DNA from: JBFELU01 sp041572755
Lineage (GTDB): Bacteria > Actinomycetota > Acidimicrobiia > Spongiisociales > UBA11373
Assembly (NCBI GenBank): GCA_041572755.1
Contig: JBFFRY010000019.1
Span: 1-51,771, forward strand
DNA: 51,771 bases
Direction: 5' to 3'
The position numbers were made by a program, and so were the translations under genes. The notes under the pieces were generated by a model. The model was not told where the DNA came from, did no database searches, and saw only the letters and a program-made list of their open reading frames with translations. Of this stretch, positions 27,978-36,703 are shown piece after piece; positions within the stretch are counted from its first letter, which is position 1, and each line of letters begins with the position of its first letter.

Positions 27978-28009
27978 GAACGTCGCCCGGGATACCCCGG
28001 GCGACGTTC
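27978..28009 (+). terminator. Strong hairpin terminator of the betaine-type importer operon
   Basis: Perfect 14-base stem (27978-27991 with 27996-28009) closed by a four-base loop, 17 bases after the stop codon. It has no T tract. Confidence 0.8.
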
Positions 28010-28045
28010 GCGTTGCGGGGCACCGTCTGCTCCCCGCACCAGATC

Positions 28046-28051
28046 TACCAT
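28046..28051 (+). promoter_or_regulatory. -10 box for leaderless menC-like transcript
   Basis: TACCAT ends eight bases before the ATG at 28060. No ribosome-binding site lies between. Confidence 0.5.
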
Positions 28052-28059
28052 CGGCGTTG

Positions 28060-29142
28060 ATGACGCATCCCGAGTTCCCGATCGACGGAGTCGAGATCCG
28101 TGAGGTGCGTCTGCCTCTCCGCCGCTCCTACCGATCGGCCTCCACGTCGCTGAACGAGCGGCACCTCCTCGTCGTGGCCCTGCATTCCGGCAGTGCGGTG
28201 GGGTGGGGCGAGTGTGGCCCGGTGCCGGGGTACTCGGCCGAGACCATCGAGGAGTGCCGGGCCGGCCTTCTCCGCGCCGCCCGGCATCTCACCGCCGGCG
28301 GCGCCGGGGATGAGACCACCCCGGCGACGGTCCGCTTCGCGCTCGGCAGCGCCGTCGCCGATGTGCGCGGCCAACTCCAGGGCCGGCCGTGCTGGCAGAC
28401 GATCGGTGGTGCCGATCCCGGCGTGGAGATCGGTGCCGTCATCGGGATCGATCCCGAGGGTGAAGAACTCGTGGTCGCGGCCGAGGCCCTCGCCGCCGAG
28501 GGGTACCGCCGCATCAAGCTCAAGGTGGCACCCGGACGATGCTTGGACCGCACCCGGCTCCTCCGGACGACGCTGCCGGACTCCGATCTCGCCGTCGACG
28601 CCAACGGGAGCTTCCTGCCCGACGACGATGCCGAACTGCGGGGCATCGACGATCTCGGCCTGCTCTTCATCGAGCAGCCCTACCCGGCCCGCGCCGGCCG
28701 GATGGCCTCCGAGCTGGCCGCCGAAGTGGCGACTCCCATCTGCCTCGACGAGTCCATCGCCGACCTGCGCGACGCCGCGGTCGCGGCGAACAGCGGGCTC
28801 GGGTGGGTCCTCAACGTCAAACCGGCCCGGGTCGGCGGCATCGAGACGGCGACCCTCATCACTGCAATGGCGACGGCGGCCGGCCTGGGGGTCTGGACGG
28901 GCGGCATGCTGGAGTCGGGCATCGGCAAGGCCGCTGCCCTGGCGGTGGCGACCCTGCCGGGCATGACGATGGCCGCCGAGCTGGGGCCTTCGAGGCGCCA
29001 CTTCGAGACCGACCTCGTCACCTGGCGGATGGACGAGGGGCGGCTGCGAGCCCCGGACCGCCCCGGCCTGGGGATCGAGATCGACGTCGAGGCCCTGGAT
29101 CGCTTCACCACCGCCGTGGAGACGGTCGGCGCCGGGTTTTGA
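28060..29142 (+). CDS. menC: Enolase-superfamily enzyme, probable o-succinylbenzoate synthase
   Basis: A 360-residue enzyme of the muconate-lactonizing subgroup. The catalytic Lys pair is in RRIKLKVAPG, the metal ligands are in LAVDANGSF, FIEQPYPAR and ICLDESIADL, and the second acid/base Lys is in LNVKPARVGGIET. GGMLESGIGKAAALAV closes the barrel. This set fits o-succinylbenzoate synthase of menaquinone biosynthesis. N-acylamino acid racemase and dipeptide epimerase share the same scaffold and cannot be excluded; no other men genes are in the window. Confidence 0.78.
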   Translation: MTHPEFPIDGVEIREVRLPLRRSYRSASTSLNERHLLVVALHSGSAVGWGECGPVPGYSAETIEECRAGLLRAARHLTAGGAGDETTPATVRFALGSAVADVRGQLQGRPCWQTIGGADPGVEIGAVIGIDPEGEELVVAAEALAAEGYRRIKLKVAPGRCLDRTRLLRTTLPDSDLAVDANGSFLPDDDAELRGIDDLGLLFIEQPYPARAGRMASELAAEVATPICLDESIADLRDAAVAANSGLGWVLNVKPARVGGIETATLITAMATAAGLGVWTGGMLESGIGKAAALAVATLPGMTMAAELGPSRRHFETDLVTWRMDEGRLRAPDRPGLGIEIDVEALDRFTTAVETVGAGF

Positions 29143-29143
29143 G

Positions 29144-31471
29144 GTGAAGCGCCCGCCCGCCATCATCGGACAGGCCATGGTGAGGATCTCGTCGGTCGCA
29201 ATGCTGGTGGTGGTCCTGGCGGGCGCCCCGGCGCTGGCGCAGACCGATGGGCCCACCTGCCCGCCGTACGAAGGCATCGTCTGCGACGGGTGGGTCACCG
29301 ACGCCGCCGGAGTGATCGCCGACGACGCCGGCCTCGAGACCATCGTGGCAAGGGTCGTGGCCAATCACGGGCATGAGATCGCCGTGGTCATCGTCTCCTC
29401 GGCCGGTGCCCAAGACCCCCTGGACTTCGCCCAGGGAATAGGCAACACCTGGGGTGTCGGCGACGCCTCCGCCGATGACGGCATCGTCGTCCTCGTGGCA
29501 CTGGCGGAGCGACGCACCGAGATCGTCACCGGGAGCGGTCTCTTCCTGGCCGGTCTCGATGAGGTGGCGGCAGCCGGCAACACCTCGTTCGGGGCGGGGG
29601 ACTTCGACTCGGGCATCATCGCCATCGTGGGAAGCCTCGACGGCGTCCTTGCATCCGGGGGAACGCCGAGCGGCGGGGGGACCACAGTGGTCACGCCGGG
29701 CGGGGAGTCCGACGACGGTGCCGCCCCCGGGATCGGCACGTTCGTGGTGGCCGCCGGGATCATCGGAGGTGGGGCGTGGCTCCTCACGCAGGGCAGGGCG
29801 ACGGCTCGCCGCAAGCGGCGCGAGCGGCGCAGCGAGCAGGTCGACGCCGAACTGGCCCGCCTCGAGATCGCCGGCCAGGAGCTCCCACTGGTCGGCGAAT
29901 ACGCCCTCGAACCTCCCGGCGGCGAGGTCTCCATCACCACGGAAGCCGCGCTGGGAGCGCTGCGGGATCTCGTGGATCGTCACCGCAGCGGCGACGAGAC
30001 CGCCCTGCGGGCGTTGTGGCAGGCCGGCGTCGTCGAAGTCGTCGATCGGGATCGGATGCTGGCCGACCACGAGGTGCCCCTCGAACTGCAGGCCTCCGGC
30101 GAACGCCGCATGCTGGAGGACGCCGTCCAGGATGCGGCCCGGGAGGCGATCGAGACGACCGACGAGGACGCCTTCTCGGTCGCCCTCGCCAACCTCGGGC
30201 GCCTGGTGGTCTCGCTGCGTCCCCATCGGGTGGCGGCGGCCCGCAATCGGGCGGCGCATGCGATCGTCGACCTGCTCACCGACACGGCGATCGGCCCCAC
30301 CTTCCTCACCGACCTGGGGGAAAGACTCCACCGGGCCGCCGCCGTGCTGGATGAGTCGGCATCGCTCGACGATTCGGTGGCCGAGCTCGAGGCCGCCTAC
30401 GCCACCGCCCGGGTCAAGACCGATCGCCTCACCAGCCTCTACGCCCAACTCCCCCAGGCAACGACCCGTCCGGCGGTGGCGGCCGCCCTCGCCGACCTCG
30501 ACGAGGACCCCGACGAGGCACTGGCCCGCTACGAGCAGCTGCGCACCAAGTTGGAGCGGGACGGCGATGCCCTGGCCGTCGACGGTCTCGAGATTCCGGC
30601 GATCGCCGCCCTCCTCCTCCTGAACCGAGACGAGGACAATGCCGACGAGTTCCTCGAGACCTATCAGAAGCGGCGCGAGTCCGGCAGCGAACCGGCCGAG
30701 GCCGTGGAGTTTGCCCTGGCGGGCCTGCGCGAGCCGGGTGAGATCCGCCGCGTCCGCAGTATGTCACGTCGCCTCTCGCTCCCCGTCTCGATCACGGCGG
30801 CGCTGATGCGGCGCCGCGACGACGGCCCCGAGGTCTATGCGAGCCTCCTCGATGAGCTGGCGGGGCGGGGCCTGGAGGCCGACACCAGGCGCACCGTGGC
30901 CGGGATCCTGGCCGTGTCGCTGGAACCCTCCCAGGCGCTGCGCCGCTGGATCGAGGCCCGCCGGGCCCTCGCCGACCTGGGGCTGGAAGGCTCGTATGCC
31001 GATGTGGCGGCCGCTTTCGGGGCCTCCGACCGCCGGGGTCCCCGTGCCTTCGCTCTCGCCTACGCCGCCCAGCGCCAGGCCCTGGCGCGGTCGGACATCG
31101 AGGATGCCGATCGATTCGCCCCCGAGCTGGCCCACGAGGGCACCAGCCGCCGGACCGACTCGTGGACCGGGGAGCCGATCCCCCGGGACTACGGATCCTT
31201 CGACCCCTATACGTTCTTCTTCTATCACTGGGTGATCACCCGGGGCACCAGCGGCTCCTACGGATGGGAACCGGTGTACCGGGACCCGTCGTGGAGCAGC
31301 GACCGGGGCTCGTGGTGGGGCGGCTTCGGTGGCGGCGGCGGTTTCGGTGGCGGTGGGTCGTCGTGGGGCGGGTCGTCGTGGGGCGGCGGCGGAAGCGGCG
31401 GCATCTCCTTCGGGGGTTTCGGCGGTGGGAGCTTCGGCGGCGGTGGATCCAGCGGTGGCAGCGGCTGGTGA
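29144..31471 (+). CDS. TPM-domain membrane protein with Gly-rich C-terminus
   Basis: A 775-residue protein. A signal sequence (SSVAMLVVVLAGAPALAQ) leads to an extracytoplasmic TPM (YgcG/Psb32-like) domain of about 125 residues: VTDAAGVIADDAGLETIVAR, WGVGDASADDGIVVLVALAE, then EIVTGSGL. A transmembrane helix near 195-213 (FVVAAGIIGGGAWLL) and a basic stop-transfer ATARRKRRERR are followed by a large cytoplasmic helical region (about 225-690), unlike short YgcG proteins. The tail is Gly/Ser/Trp-rich (FGGGGSSWGGSSWGG). GTG at 29144 lies one base after the menC stop; ATG at 29177 is an alternative start. TPM domains act in repair or membrane protein quality control in some cases; the role here is unknown. 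Confidence 0.72.
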   Translation: MKRPPAIIGQAMVRISSVAMLVVVLAGAPALAQTDGPTCPPYEGIVCDGWVTDAAGVIADDAGLETIVARVVANHGHEIAVVIVSSAGAQDPLDFAQGIGNTWGVGDASADDGIVVLVALAERRTEIVTGSGLFLAGLDEVAAAGNTSFGAGDFDSGIIAIVGSLDGVLASGGTPSGGGTTVVTPGGESDDGAAPGIGTFVVAAGIIGGGAWLLTQGRATARRKRRERRSEQVDAELARLEIAGQELPLVGEYALEPPGGEVSITTEAALGALRDLVDRHRSGDETALRALWQAGVVEVVDRDRMLADHEVPLELQASGERRMLEDAVQDAAREAIETTDEDAFSVALANLGRLVVSLRPHRVAAARNRAAHAIVDLLTDTAIGPTFLTDLGERLHRAAAVLDESASLDDSVAELEAAYATARVKTDRLTSLYAQLPQATTRPAVAAALADLDEDPDEALARYEQLRTKLERDGDALAVDGLEIPAIAALLLLNRDEDNADEFLETYQKRRESGSEPAEAVEFALAGLREPGEIRRVRSMSRRLSLPVSITAALMRRRDDGPEVYASLLDELAGRGLEADTRRTVAGILAVSLEPSQALRRWIEARRALADLGLEGSYADVAAAFGASDRRGPRAFALAYAAQRQALARSDIEDADRFAPELAHEGTSRRTDSWTGEPIPRDYGSFDPYTFFFYHWVITRGTSGSYGWEPVYRDPSWSSDRGSWWGGFGGGGGFGGGGSSWGGSSWGGGGSGGISFGGFGGGSFGGGGSSGGSGW

Positions 31472-32277
31472 CCGGGCCGATCACCAGCCTTCACAACGAG
31501 CGCATCAAGGCTCTGGTCCGGCTGCGGAGCCGGCGAGAGCGGGACCGTACCGGCCGCTTCCTCATCGAGGGCTACCGAGAGGTGCGGCGCGCCGTCGAGG
31601 CGGGCGTCGCCATCGACGAGCTGTACACCTGCCCCGAGCTCTATCTGGGGAGCGACGAGCCCCGCGTGGCGGCTGCGGCGCAAGAAGCCGGTACCGAGAT
31701 CGTCGGCGTCACTGAGGCTCCGTTTCGCAAAGCCTCCTACCGGGATAGACCCGAGGGATTGCTGGCGGTGGCCCGCCAGTTCGACGTCGGGCTGGCGTCT
31801 CTCGACCCCGGCCCGGATCCACTGCTTCTCGTGGCCGAATCGATCGAGAAGCCGGGGAACCTGGGCACGATGCTGCGCACCGGTGAAGCGGCGGGTGCGG
31901 CCGGCCTCATCGCCGCCGATCCCACCACCGATCCCTTCAACCCCAACGTGGTGCGGGCCTCCTTGGGCACCCTCTTCCGGGTTCCGCTGGCCGTGTCGTC
32001 GAGCGGCGAGGCGCTGGGGTGGCTCCGCGAGCTGGGGATCCGGTCGGTGGCGGCCACGCCGCACGCCGACACCCCCCACTACGCCCTCGACCTGAGGGGC
32101 CCGGTGGCCCTGGTGGTCGGCTCCGAGCAGTACGGGCTCAGCGAGGAGTGGCTGGCCGGTGCCGACCACCGGGTGGTCATCCCCATGCCCGGTTCGGTCG
32201 ACAGCCTCAATGCGGCGATGGCGGCGGGGATCCTCTTGTTCGAGGCGGTCCGGCAGCGCAGCGCCGGGGAGACCTGA
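31468..32277 (+). CDS. SpoU/TrmH-family RNA 2'-O-methyltransferase (second copy)
   Basis: A 269-residue SPOUT methyltransferase. The N-terminal ITSLHNERIKALVRLRSRRE is the typical RNA-binding start of the TsnR/RlmB-like group, and FLIEGYREVRRAVEAG begins the substrate-binding domain. Motif 1 is AESIEKPGNLGTMLRTGEAA, motif 2 LVVGSEQYGLSEEWL and motif 3 IPMPGSVDSLNAAMAAGILL. It differs clearly from the other SpoU gene in the window and is not a recent duplicate. The GTG start overlaps the TPM gene stop. Confidence 0.87.
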   Translation: MTGPITSLHNERIKALVRLRSRRERDRTGRFLIEGYREVRRAVEAGVAIDELYTCPELYLGSDEPRVAAAAQEAGTEIVGVTEAPFRKASYRDRPEGLLAVARQFDVGLASLDPGPDPLLLVAESIEKPGNLGTMLRTGEAAGAAGLIAADPTTDPFNPNVVRASLGTLFRVPLAVSSSGEALGWLRELGIRSVAATPHADTPHYALDLRGPVALVVGSEQYGLSEEWLAGADHRVVIPMPGSVDSLNAAMAAGILLFEAVRQRSAGET

Positions 32278-32278
32278 A

Positions 32279-32294
32279 TCGAACACACGTTCGA
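32279..32294 (+). promoter_or_regulatory. LexA-binding SOS box with downstream -10 element
   Basis: TCGAAC-ACAC-GTTCGA is a perfect match to the actinobacterial/Gram-positive SOS box (CGAAC, four bases, GTTCG), and the symmetry extends one base further on each side (32278-32295). A -10-like TAGGGT at 32297-32302 lies immediately downstream, so bound LexA would block the promoter of the nuclease gene starting at 32327. Confidence 0.8.
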
Positions 32295-32326
32295 TGTAGG
32301 GTGGGGGTCCCCGACCGGGAAGGCGG

Positions 32327-33955
32327 ATGACCCTCGGCCTGCAGCGCAGCTTCGACGATCTCGGCACCCCGCTCATCGACGTGCCGTTCTGCATCCTCGA
32401 TCTCGAGACCACCGGCGGCTCTCCGGCCGACTGCGCCATCACCGAGATCGGCGCCGTCCGCTATCGGGGCGGTGAGCTGGAAGGCACCTTCCAGACGCTG
32501 GTGAATCCGGGGGCGCCGATCCCCCCGTTCATCACGGTGCTGACCGGCATCACCCATGCCATGGTGGTGGAGGCCCCCCGGATCGAAGAAGCGCTCCCCA
32601 CTTTCCTGGAGTTCCTGGGGGACGCGGTGGTGGTGGGCCACAACGTCCGCTTCGACCTGTCCTTCCTCAACGCCGCCTCCGAGCACCTCGGCTACGGACG
32701 GCTCCCCAACCGCTCGGTCGACACGGCGGCGCTGGCACGCCGCATGATCCGCTCCGAGGTCCGCAACCTGCGACTGGCCACTTTGGCGGCTCACTTCCGC
32801 TCACCGGTCACCCCCAATCATCGGGCCCTGGAGGATGCCCGTGCCACCGCTCACGTCCTGTGGGCGCTGTTGGAACGGGCCGGGGCCCTCGGCGTGACCC
32901 ACCTCGAAGACCTGCTGGAGCTGCCGACCGCCCGGGGGGCACCTCACTATCAGAAGATCCGATTGACCGAGTCGCTCCCCCGGCGCCCCGGGGTGTATCT
33001 GTTCAAGGACCGCCAGGGCACCGTCTTCTACATCGGCAAGGCCAAGAACCTGCGGAGCCGGGTCCGCTCCTACTTCTACGGCGACACCCGGCGCCGCATC
33101 GCCGACATGCTGCGTGAGTTGGACAGCATCGAGCATCGGGTTTGCAGCACCGAACTGGAAGCCTCGGTCGCCGAGCTGCGGCTCATCGGCGCTCACGACC
33201 CTCGTCACAATCGGCGATCCCGGCCGACCCGGTCGGCCCATTGGGTGTCGCTCACCGATGAGGCCTTCCCCCGTCTCGCGCTGGTTCGCAAGCCGAGACC
33301 GGACCGGGTGCTCCTCGGCCCTTTCCGGGGTCGCCGGAGCGCGCAGCGGGTGGTCGAAGCATTGTGGGGTGCCCTTCCCATCCGCCGCTGCAGCGGCCCC
33401 CCCGGCCGGCGCGACGGCCCGTGTGCCTTTGCCCAGCTGGGAGTGGCCCTGTGCCCCTGTGACGGGGCGCTGCCGGAAGACGAGTACCGACCGGTGGTGG
33501 AACGGCTGTGGGAGGGGATCACCACCAACCCCGCCCTCCTCCTGGGGCCCTTGGCCGACCGCATCGCCGAGTTGGCCTGCACCGAGCGTTTCGAGGAGGC
33601 GGCGTGGGTGCGGGACCGTTACCGGGTATTGGCCCGTTCCCTCACCCGCCGCCGGGCCTGGAGGGTGATGACCGCCGCCGGGTCGATCCGGGCCGAGGGG
33701 CCCGACGGGGCCGCACTGATCGAGGCGGGCCGGTTGGTGGCCGCTTGGTGCGATGGCGATCGCCCGCCCCTGTTCGCCGCGGCAGCACCGGCCGGCGACA
33801 AGCCTCCACCGGTGGCCCTCACCCTGGCCGACGCCGAGGAAGCCCACCTGGTGTGGCGGTGGTTGACCTCGGGTTCCGTCCGGCTCACCGATGCCGCCGC
33901 TCCCCTGCACGAGCCCCGCCATGCCATCCCGCCGCTGGAGGTCATACCGATCTGA
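32327..33955 (+). CDS. DEDD exonuclease fused to a UvrC/Cho-like GIY-YIG nuclease
   Basis: A 542-residue two-nuclease protein. Residues 20-182 form a DnaQ-type 3'-5' exonuclease: CILDLETTGGSP (D25, E27), VVGHNVRFDLSFL (D110) and NHRALEDARATAHVLW (H165, D170). Residues 220-300 form a GIY-YIG domain (PGVYLFKDRQGTVFYIGKAK), as in the N-terminus of UvrC. The UvrC RNase-H-like and HhH domains are absent, so it resembles Cho plus an exonuclease, an arrangement known in actinobacteria such as Mycobacterium. It probably makes 3' incisions or trims ends in nucleotide excision repair. An SOS box controls it; the ribosome-binding site is GGGAAGGCGG. Confidence 0.88.
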   Translation: MTLGLQRSFDDLGTPLIDVPFCILDLETTGGSPADCAITEIGAVRYRGGELEGTFQTLVNPGAPIPPFITVLTGITHAMVVEAPRIEEALPTFLEFLGDAVVVGHNVRFDLSFLNAASEHLGYGRLPNRSVDTAALARRMIRSEVRNLRLATLAAHFRSPVTPNHRALEDARATAHVLWALLERAGALGVTHLEDLLELPTARGAPHYQKIRLTESLPRRPGVYLFKDRQGTVFYIGKAKNLRSRVRSYFYGDTRRRIADMLRELDSIEHRVCSTELEASVAELRLIGAHDPRHNRRSRPTRSAHWVSLTDEAFPRLALVRKPRPDRVLLGPFRGRRSAQRVVEALWGALPIRRCSGPPGRRDGPCAFAQLGVALCPCDGALPEDEYRPVVERLWEGITTNPALLLGPLADRIAELACTERFEEAAWVRDRYRVLARSLTRRRAWRVMTAAGSIRAEGPDGAALIEAGRLVAAWCDGDRPPLFAAAAPAGDKPPPVALTLADAEEAHLVWRWLTSGSVRLTDAAAPLHEPRHAIPPLEVIPI

Positions 33956-33978
33956 GAGGGGGGGTCCGTCGCCGGCGC

Positions 33979-33984
33979 TACCCT
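33979..33984 (+). promoter_or_regulatory. -10 box for leaderless Cdc48-like transcript
   Basis: TACCCT, eight bases before the ATG at 33993, with no ribosome-binding site between. Confidence 0.5.
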
Positions 33985-33992
33985 CCGCCACC

Positions 33993-35984
33993 ATGCGGTT
34001 CACCGTCCGACCCGGCTCAGATCCGATGGCTCGCGCCGACGCCACGATCCTCGCCGCCATGGGCCTGCCGGGTGGCGGGGCCGCCAAGATCGGCCGGACC
34101 CACGTGCTGGTCCGGCCCGGGGAGGTCTCCGGTCCCGGCGTCCTGGAACTCGGTCCGGTCACCATGGAGAACATCGGGGTGTCGACCGGGTCCGTGGTCG
34201 AGATGACCCGGGCCGCGCTCCCCCAGGCTCGCCGCGTGGTGACCGGCGGGGAGACGGACCTCGATCCCCGCCATCTGGCGAGGGCCCTTCAAGGCGTGCC
34301 GGTCACCACGGGCGACACCGTCGTCGTGTATCCCTCCTACGGCAAGGAGCACGGTGAGCCGGACCACCTGCGGATCCTGCTGGTCGACCCGGGCGGAGCC
34401 GGATTGGTCGGCAACGCCACCGTGGTGGCCCTCGAAGGGGCCAAACCGGCGGAGTCCGCCATCGACCACCCGGAGGGAAGGATCGCCGGCGAGGCACCCA
34501 CGACCGCCGACGCTCTCCTGACGGGTCTCGACGCCGAGCTCGACACCCTGGCCGGCTGGTTGTCGCTGTTGACCTCGGCCGGGGATCTCCCCGCGGCGTG
34601 GGGCCTGCCCCGGGTTTCCGGTGTCCTGCTGGAAGGCCCGGCGGGGTGCGGCAAGTCGGAGCTGGTGGCGGCCGCCGCCGCACGAGCCGGAGCTGCCGTC
34701 GAGGAGGTCTCCCTGGAGCTCGTCTTCAAACCGGAACGACTGCTCGACGTCCTGGAGAAGGCGGTGAGGAACACGCCCGTCCCGGCGGTGCTGTTCGTGG
34801 ATCGCCTGGATGCCGTTGCCGGCGACGAGGGGATGTTCCGCACCCAGACGGCGGCCATCATGCGCTGGTTCCTCGATGCGGTCTCGGAGCGACACCGCCT
34901 CGCCTGCGTGCTCGGGGTCTCGTCGGTGGTCCAGCTCGACGACGCCGTCGCCGCCTCTGAGCTGCTGCCCCGCACGCTGTCGATCCCCCCGCCGGATCTG
35001 GAACGGCGGCGCCTGCTGCTGCAAGCCGCCCTGCACCGCGTCCCGACCGAGGATCTCGATTTTGAAGCGCTGGCGGCCCGCACGGCTGGGTTCTCCGGCG
35101 CCGACATTCTCTCCACGGCGGTGCACGCCTCGGCAATGGTGGCCGGCGGCGGCGGCGCCCTCACCACGGAGCGGATGTTGGAGAGCATCGCCGGCACCAC
35201 GCCGTCGCTGGGCACGGTGCCCACGGGCGAGATGCCCACCTACGGGTTCGACGAGGTTGCCAACCTGGATGAAGTGAAGCAACGCCTCACCGAGGCGGTC
35301 ATCTGGCCGATGACCGACCCCGAGCGCTTCGCCCGACTCGGCATCGACCCGCCCCGGGGCCTCCTGTTGCACGGCCCGCCCGGCACGGGCAAGACATACG
35401 TCATTCGGGCGCTCGCTCACGAGTCCGGTGCGGCGTTCTTTGCGGTGCGGGGCGCCGAGCTGCTCGACAAGTATGTCGGGGAGTCGGAGCGGGCGGTTCG
35501 GGAAGTGTTCGCCCGAGCCAGGGCGGCGGCTCCGGCCATTCTCTTCTTCGACGAGCTGGACGCCCTGGCTCCGGTGCGGGGAACGTCGACGACTTCGGTC
35601 ACCGATTCGGTTGTCGCCGCCCTGCTCACCGAACTCGACGGGGTCGGCGAGCGAGGCGACATCGTGGTCATCGGCGCCACCAACCGCATGGATCTCATCG
35701 ATCCGGCGCTGCTTCGCTCGGGCCGCCTCGAGGCTCACCTCGAGCTGGGGCTCCCCGAAGCGTCCGCCCGCCGCGCCCTGCTCGCCATCTCCGATGTGCC
35801 GTTCGCCGACGACGTCGACCTCGATCGGCTCGCCGCCGAGACGGAGGGCCTCTCATTCGCCGACCTCACCGGCCTGCTGCGGGAAGCGGCGCTCCAGGCA
35901 CTGCGTACCGATCCCAGGGCGATCACGGTGGGACGGGCCGAGATCGACGCCGCCCTGCATCGCTTTCGAGCGCCTCAGAAGTAG
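33993..35984 (+). CDS. Cdc48/VCP-like tandem AAA ATPase with degenerate first ATPase domain
   Basis: A 663-residue protein with a Cdc48-N-like double-psi-barrel start (1-160: ARADATILAAMGLPGGG, NIGVSTGSVVEM, GDTVVVYPSYGKE) and two AAA domains. The first keeps Walker A (GPAGCGKSE, 215-223), but its Walker B is VLFVDRLDAV with Arg271 where the catalytic Glu belongs, and its sensor-1 Asn and arginine fingers are not recognisable. The second is canonical: GPPGTGKTYV (461-470), ILFFDELDAL (E521), GATNRMD (N564) and LLRSGRLE (R575, R578). It probably unfolds or remodels proteins, powered by the second ring. The 3' end overlaps the convergent arginase-fold gene by ten bases. Confidence 0.85.
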   Translation: MRFTVRPGSDPMARADATILAAMGLPGGGAAKIGRTHVLVRPGEVSGPGVLELGPVTMENIGVSTGSVVEMTRAALPQARRVVTGGETDLDPRHLARALQGVPVTTGDTVVVYPSYGKEHGEPDHLRILLVDPGGAGLVGNATVVALEGAKPAESAIDHPEGRIAGEAPTTADALLTGLDAELDTLAGWLSLLTSAGDLPAAWGLPRVSGVLLEGPAGCGKSELVAAAAARAGAAVEEVSLELVFKPERLLDVLEKAVRNTPVPAVLFVDRLDAVAGDEGMFRTQTAAIMRWFLDAVSERHRLACVLGVSSVVQLDDAVAASELLPRTLSIPPPDLERRRLLLQAALHRVPTEDLDFEALAARTAGFSGADILSTAVHASAMVAGGGGALTTERMLESIAGTTPSLGTVPTGEMPTYGFDEVANLDEVKQRLTEAVIWPMTDPERFARLGIDPPRGLLLHGPPGTGKTYVIRALAHESGAAFFAVRGAELLDKYVGESERAVREVFARARAAAPAILFFDELDALAPVRGTSTTSVTDSVVAALLTELDGVGERGDIVVIGATNRMDLIDPALLRSGRLEAHLELGLPEASARRALLAISDVPFADDVDLDRLAAETEGLSFADLTGLLREAALQALRTDPRAITVGRAEIDAALHRFRAPQK

Positions 35985-36703
35985 GAAGCCAGGCGAGCCG
36001 TGGCCGCCGCGGCCCGGTCGGCTTCCGGCAGCTCGGGATTCCACGATGACACCGAGAATGCCGCCACCCGTCCGGTCGCCGCCAGCGCCGCCAGCGCCCC
36101 CTCCATGGAGGCCAGCGACGGGCCACCCCGAGCCGGATAGTTGACCGCCGGGAGCTCAGCAGGGTCGACGACGTCGACATCGACGTGCACGTGGAGAGGA
36201 CCCGCCAGATCGAGGGACGGCACTTCGTCGACGGCCGCCACCCGCATCCCGGACGCGGCCACCGCCTCGTCCTCGCCGGGATCGAGATCGCGGGCGTCTA
36301 CGAGCACGACCTGTTCGTCGGGCAGCGGCTGCAGCCCGGTGCCTGCGACCACGGTCTGCTCTCCCCGACCGGTGATCATGGCGAGAGGCATACCCCCCAG
36401 GAAGCCCGATCGAGTCGTGTCCCACGTGTGAAAGTCGCCGTGGGCGTCGAACCACAGCAGCGTCGGATCGATCCCCCGGCGCTGCAAGCCGGCCAGGACC
36501 CCTATGGCGGAGACGCAGTCGCCGCTGTAGACGATCGGGTCGGGGTGTTCGGCCACCCATTGGGCCACGTGGTCGTAGAGGATCGCCATGCGATCGGTCG
36601 GTGCTCCATCGGGGATCTCGGGCACCAGTTCCTCGTCTCCGGCCACCTGTCCCAGGAACGGCATGGCCTCCCCCATGAAGAACGGCACCACGAGGCTCGG
36701 CAT
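35975..36703 (-). CDS. Arginase/agmatinase-fold (ureohydrolase) protein with altered first metal ligand
   Basis: A 242-residue member of the ureohydrolase fold. The conserved metal motifs appear as SGDCVSAIG (usually GGDHS, so the His ligand is a Cys), LLWFDAHGDFHTWDT (intact DAHxDxH) and VHVDVDVVDPAELPAVNYPA (intact DxD). GFLGGMPLAMITG corresponds to the substrate-loop 'SGnxHGMPLA'. It is shorter than typical arginases (about 300 residues). Hydrolysis of arginine, agmatine or another guanidino compound is possible but not assured, given the His-to-Cys change. The start has a -10-like TATCGT six bases upstream, so it is probably leaderless. Confidence 0.72.
   Translation of the reverse strand: MPSLVVPFFMGEAMPFLGQVAGDEELVPEIPDGAPTDRMAILYDHVAQWVAEHPDPIVYSGDCVSAIGVLAGLQRRGIDPTLLWFDAHGDFHTWDTTRSGFLGGMPLAMITGRGEQTVVAGTGLQPLPDEQVVLVDARDLDPGEDEAVAASGMRVAAVDEVPSLDLAGPLHVHVDVDVVDPAELPAVNYPARGGPSLASMEGALAALAATGRVAAFSVSSWNPELPEADRAAAATARLASYF

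Noticed and set aside
31300..31471. Tandem-repeat or CRISPR-like region
   Set aside because: The repeats are the Gly/Ser/Trp codons of the TPM-protein tail, irregular in length, with no spacers.
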